Below the pieces are notes generated by a model. The model saw only the letters and a program-made list of their open reading frames with translations, was not told where the DNA came from and searched no databases. A program made the position numbers and the translations under genes. A DNA stretch of 7,662 bases from Planctomycetota bacterium (GTDB lineage Bacteria > Planctomycetota > Brocadiia > SM23-32): positions 1 through 7,662 of the forward strand of contig JAUVVP010000069.1 in NCBI GenBank assembly GCA_030604585.1. Reading direction: 5' to 3'. Below are positions 6,076 through 7,662 of this stretch, piece by piece; within the stretch, counting starts at the first letter, position 1, and every line of letters begins with the position of its first letter.

Positions 6076-7230
6076 ATGGCAACGACCGGACCCAACGAAT
6101 GCATCACCGTCTACGAACCGGAGCGCTTCTACCGGGGCTACACGCTCTTCTGCCACACCTATGACGCCCTGCCTTCCGGCGGCCGCGCGCGCGTTTTCCT
6201 GCTGGACATGGAGGGGAACGTCGCGCACGAGTGGAACCCCGGCACCGCCGTCCAGCTCCTGGAGCTGCTGCCGGACGGGAACCTGCTCTACATGACGCGC
6301 GACCGCTCCCGGATCGAGGAGGCGGGCCTGCGAGAGCTTGACCCGGACGGCCGCGTGGTGTGGCGCTACCACTGCCGCATTGACCATGACTTCCACGTCA
6401 TGGACGCCGGCCGCTTGATGCTGCACTGCCTTGTGGACAGGATGGTGCCCGAACTCGGGCCTGAGTTGATCCGCTGCCCCTACGTCATCGAGATCGACCG
6501 GGACAAGCGGCTCCACTGGGAGTGGCACGGCGAGGAACACCTGGACGAGCTGCGGGAACTGCTCGGCGTCGAGCTTCCCCCCGACTGGCAGGACCGCGTG
6601 CGGAGCCAACTGGAAGTGCGCCGCGCCTGGGACCCGGACTTCGCCGGGGCGGACCGCGAGGACCTTGTGCCCCGACACGTCCGTAACTACGCGTTCGACT
6701 GGGCACACAACAACAACTGCGAGGTAATGCCACCCAACGACGCCGCCCGCCGGGACGCCCGCTTCGCCGCCGGCAACATCCTGTTCAGCTACCGCACGCT
6801 GGACATCATCGGCGTGATCGAACGCTCCACGGGCCGCATCGTCTGGGCGTGGGGGCCGGGCGAACTGGACGGCCAGCACAAGCCCACCATGCTGCCCAAC
6901 GGCCACATCCTGATCTTCGACAACGGCACCTGGCGCGGGTGGTCGCGCGTCATCGAGCTGGACCCGCTCGCGGGGCGCATCGTGTGGGAATACGCCGCCG
7001 AGCCCCGGCCCGACTTCTACAGCGCCTACATCTCGGGCGCCGAGCTGCTGCCCAACGGGAACGTCTTCATCTGCGAGGGAGGGCGCGCGCGGCTGTTCGA
7101 AGTGACGCGCCGGGGCGAGATCGTCTGGGAGTTCCGCTCCCCATTCCAGGAGCCCGGCACCTTCGGCATCTACCGCGCCGTCCGCTACAGTCAAGAGCAG
7201 GTGCAGCCCCTGCTGAAGCGGAGAACATAG
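6076..7230 (+). CDS. Arylsulfotransferase (ASST)-like beta-propeller protein, substrate unknown
   Basis: A 384-residue protein resembling the arylsulfotransferase/PQQ-like propeller families. A blade motif of the form (I/L)E(L/I)D..G.(I/V)VWE(W/Y/F) recurs about six times, near residues 40-53, 85-98, 137-150, 246-259, 292-306 and 340-353, between strands containing LP(D/N)GN (65-69, 273-277, 325-329). This suggests a six-bladed propeller. Candidate catalytic histidines are His104 and His107 (DHDFHVM), His211 (WAHNNNCEVMP) and His268 (GQHKPTMLPNGHILIFDNG), the last two in blocks typical of the family. There is no signal peptide or membrane segment, unlike the periplasmic E. coli AssT, so a cytoplasmic place is predicted. 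The ATG at 6076 was chosen because family-like sequence starts there and a promoter lies just before it; a GTG at 5959 would lie upstream of that promoter. No clear ribosome site is seen. Many such proteins are annotated only by fold, so sulfotransfer is unproven. Confidence 0.82.
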   Translation: MATTGPNECITVYEPERFYRGYTLFCHTYDALPSGGRARVFLLDMEGNVAHEWNPGTAVQLLELLPDGNLLYMTRDRSRIEEAGLRELDPDGRVVWRYHCRIDHDFHVMDAGRLMLHCLVDRMVPELGPELIRCPYVIEIDRDKRLHWEWHGEEHLDELRELLGVELPPDWQDRVRSQLEVRRAWDPDFAGADREDLVPRHVRNYAFDWAHNNNCEVMPPNDAARRDARFAAGNILFSYRTLDIIGVIERSTGRIVWAWGPGELDGQHKPTMLPNGHILIFDNGTWRGWSRVIELDPLAGRIVWEYAAEPRPDFYSAYISGAELLPNGNVFICEGGRARLFEVTRRGEIVWEFRSPFQEPGTFGIYRAVRYSQEQVQPLLKRRT

Positions 7231-7299
7231 GGGCTGTCGCTCTGGACCGGATTCAAGTCGCCCAGAAGAATCGGGGTGGCGCGTTCGCCGTCTACGGCC

Positions 7300-7305
7300 T
7301 ATAAT
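7300..7305 (+). promoter_or_regulatory. Candidate -10 box for hflX
   Basis: A perfect TATAAT hexamer stands 69 bases before the hflX ATG in otherwise GC-rich DNA. The -35 position at 17 bases (TGGCGC) is poor and there is no TG extension, so the promoter may be weak or need an activator. It would give a leader of about 62 bases containing the palindrome at 7325-7346. Confidence 0.4.
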
Positions 7306-7324
7306 GTACCCTGCCATCCATGTA

Positions 7325-7346
7325 GGGGCGGCTCGCGAACCGCCCC
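7325..7346. repeat. 22-bp near-perfect palindrome in the hflX leader
   Basis: Arms GGGGCGG (7325-7331) and CCGCCCC (7340-7346) enclose a centre CTCGCGAA with a palindromic TCGCGA core; only one position pair (C/A) fails to match. There is no following T-tract, so it is not an intrinsic terminator. The form, a TAGGGGCGG arm with a CGCGAACCGCCCC arm, resembles short palindromic repeats scattered between genes in many bacterial genomes (from memory). In an hflX transcript it would form a stable hairpin about 27 bases before the start codon. Confidence 0.75.
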
Positions 7347-7373
7347 CACCGCCGCAGGCGTGAAAGGAACCAC

Positions 7374-7662
7374 ATGGCGGATCTAAGGCGGACGGACCTG
7401 GCCCTGCGCGCCGAGCGGGCCGTTCTGGTGCAGGTCGCACCGTCGTGGGACAGGTTCGAGGCGACCCTGACGTTCGATGAGTTGGAGAGCCTTGCGCGGA
7501 CGGCAGGCGCCGTCGTCGTCGGCCGGCTCAAGCAACTAAGGAACCGACGCCACCCCCGCCACTACCTGGGCAAGGGCAAACTGGAGGACCTGCGAGGGCT
7601 GTGCCGGCATCTGGAGCCGGACGTCGTCATCTGCGACGACGAGCTGAGCCCTTCCCAGGTCA
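7374..7662 (+). CDS. hflX: Ribosome-associated GTPase HflX, N-terminal part (cut by window edge)
   Basis: The first 96 codons are present and the frame stays open to the end of the window. HflX is a GTPase that binds the ribosomal large subunit and splits stalled ribosomes, notably after heat stress. What is visible is the N-terminal nucleotide-binding domain that contacts the ribosome: ERAVLVQV (residues 14-21), TAGAVVVGRLKQLRNRRHPRHYLGKGKLEDL and the signature VVICDDELSPSQV, where HflX proteins normally read GKGK and DDELSPxQ. The G domain lies outside. The ATG at 7374 has a good ribosome site, AAAGGA, five bases upstream. It follows the ASST-like gene by 143 bases on the same strand, with its own possible -10 box and a palindrome in between, so it need not be cotranscribed with it. 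Confidence 0.95.
   Translation, partial: MADLRRTDLALRAERAVLVQVAPSWDRFEATLTFDELESLARTAGAVVVGRLKQLRNRRHPRHYLGKGKLEDLRGLCRHLEPDVVICDDELSPSQV

Noticed and set aside
5872..7440. Minus-strand open frame (522 codons) antisense to the ASST-like gene
   Set aside because: No recognisable motifs and a shadow composition; the plus-strand frame has repeated propeller motifs.

Overview
This GC-rich window (I estimate well above 60% GC) looks like ordinary chromosome from an anaerobic or facultatively anaerobic bacterium. It carries a four-subunit ferredoxin-dependent pyruvate oxidoreductase operon between housekeeping genes. The GroEL apical domain ([31 protein letters not shown]) reminded me of Planctomycetota or related PVC and candidate-phylum sequences. 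That is an impression from memory, not a search result, so the phylum is uncertain. I see no plasmid, phage, transposase or CRISPR signature.

Layout from left to right. The 3' two thirds of a groEL gene (+) runs in from outside and ends at a strong intrinsic terminator. It converges on glyA (-), serine hydroxymethyltransferase. Upstream of glyA is a compact control region with four tandem copies of a 21-bp repeat and a candidate promoter whose -35 element lies in the last copy. Next comes the terminator of the por operon and then the operon itself on the minus strand, transcribed gamma-delta-alpha-beta. The operon's likely promoter has a consensus TTGACA and lies in a 223-bp divergent intergenic region, which also holds a GC-rich inverted repeat and a well-formed promoter for a plus-strand gene. 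That gene encodes a predicted cytoplasmic arylsulfotransferase-like beta-propeller of unknown substrate. The window ends with the first 96 codons of hflX (+), preceded by a TATAAT box and a 22-bp near-perfect palindrome.

Function. The Por subunits form a complete enzyme: alpha and beta build the thiamine diphosphate catalytic core, delta carries two [4Fe-4S] clusters, and gamma completes the assembly. It interconverts pyruvate and acetyl-CoA with ferredoxin. GlyA supplies one-carbon units from serine. GroEL and HflX serve protein folding and ribosome rescue. The genes do not form one pathway apart from the por operon. The ASST-like gene is the only one whose role cannot be read from its family.

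No clearly new system is present. The items most worth a second look are the 21-bp repeats ahead of glyA, the hflX leader palindrome, the ASST-like protein, and the GroEL C-terminus that lacks the usual Gly-Gly-Met tail.
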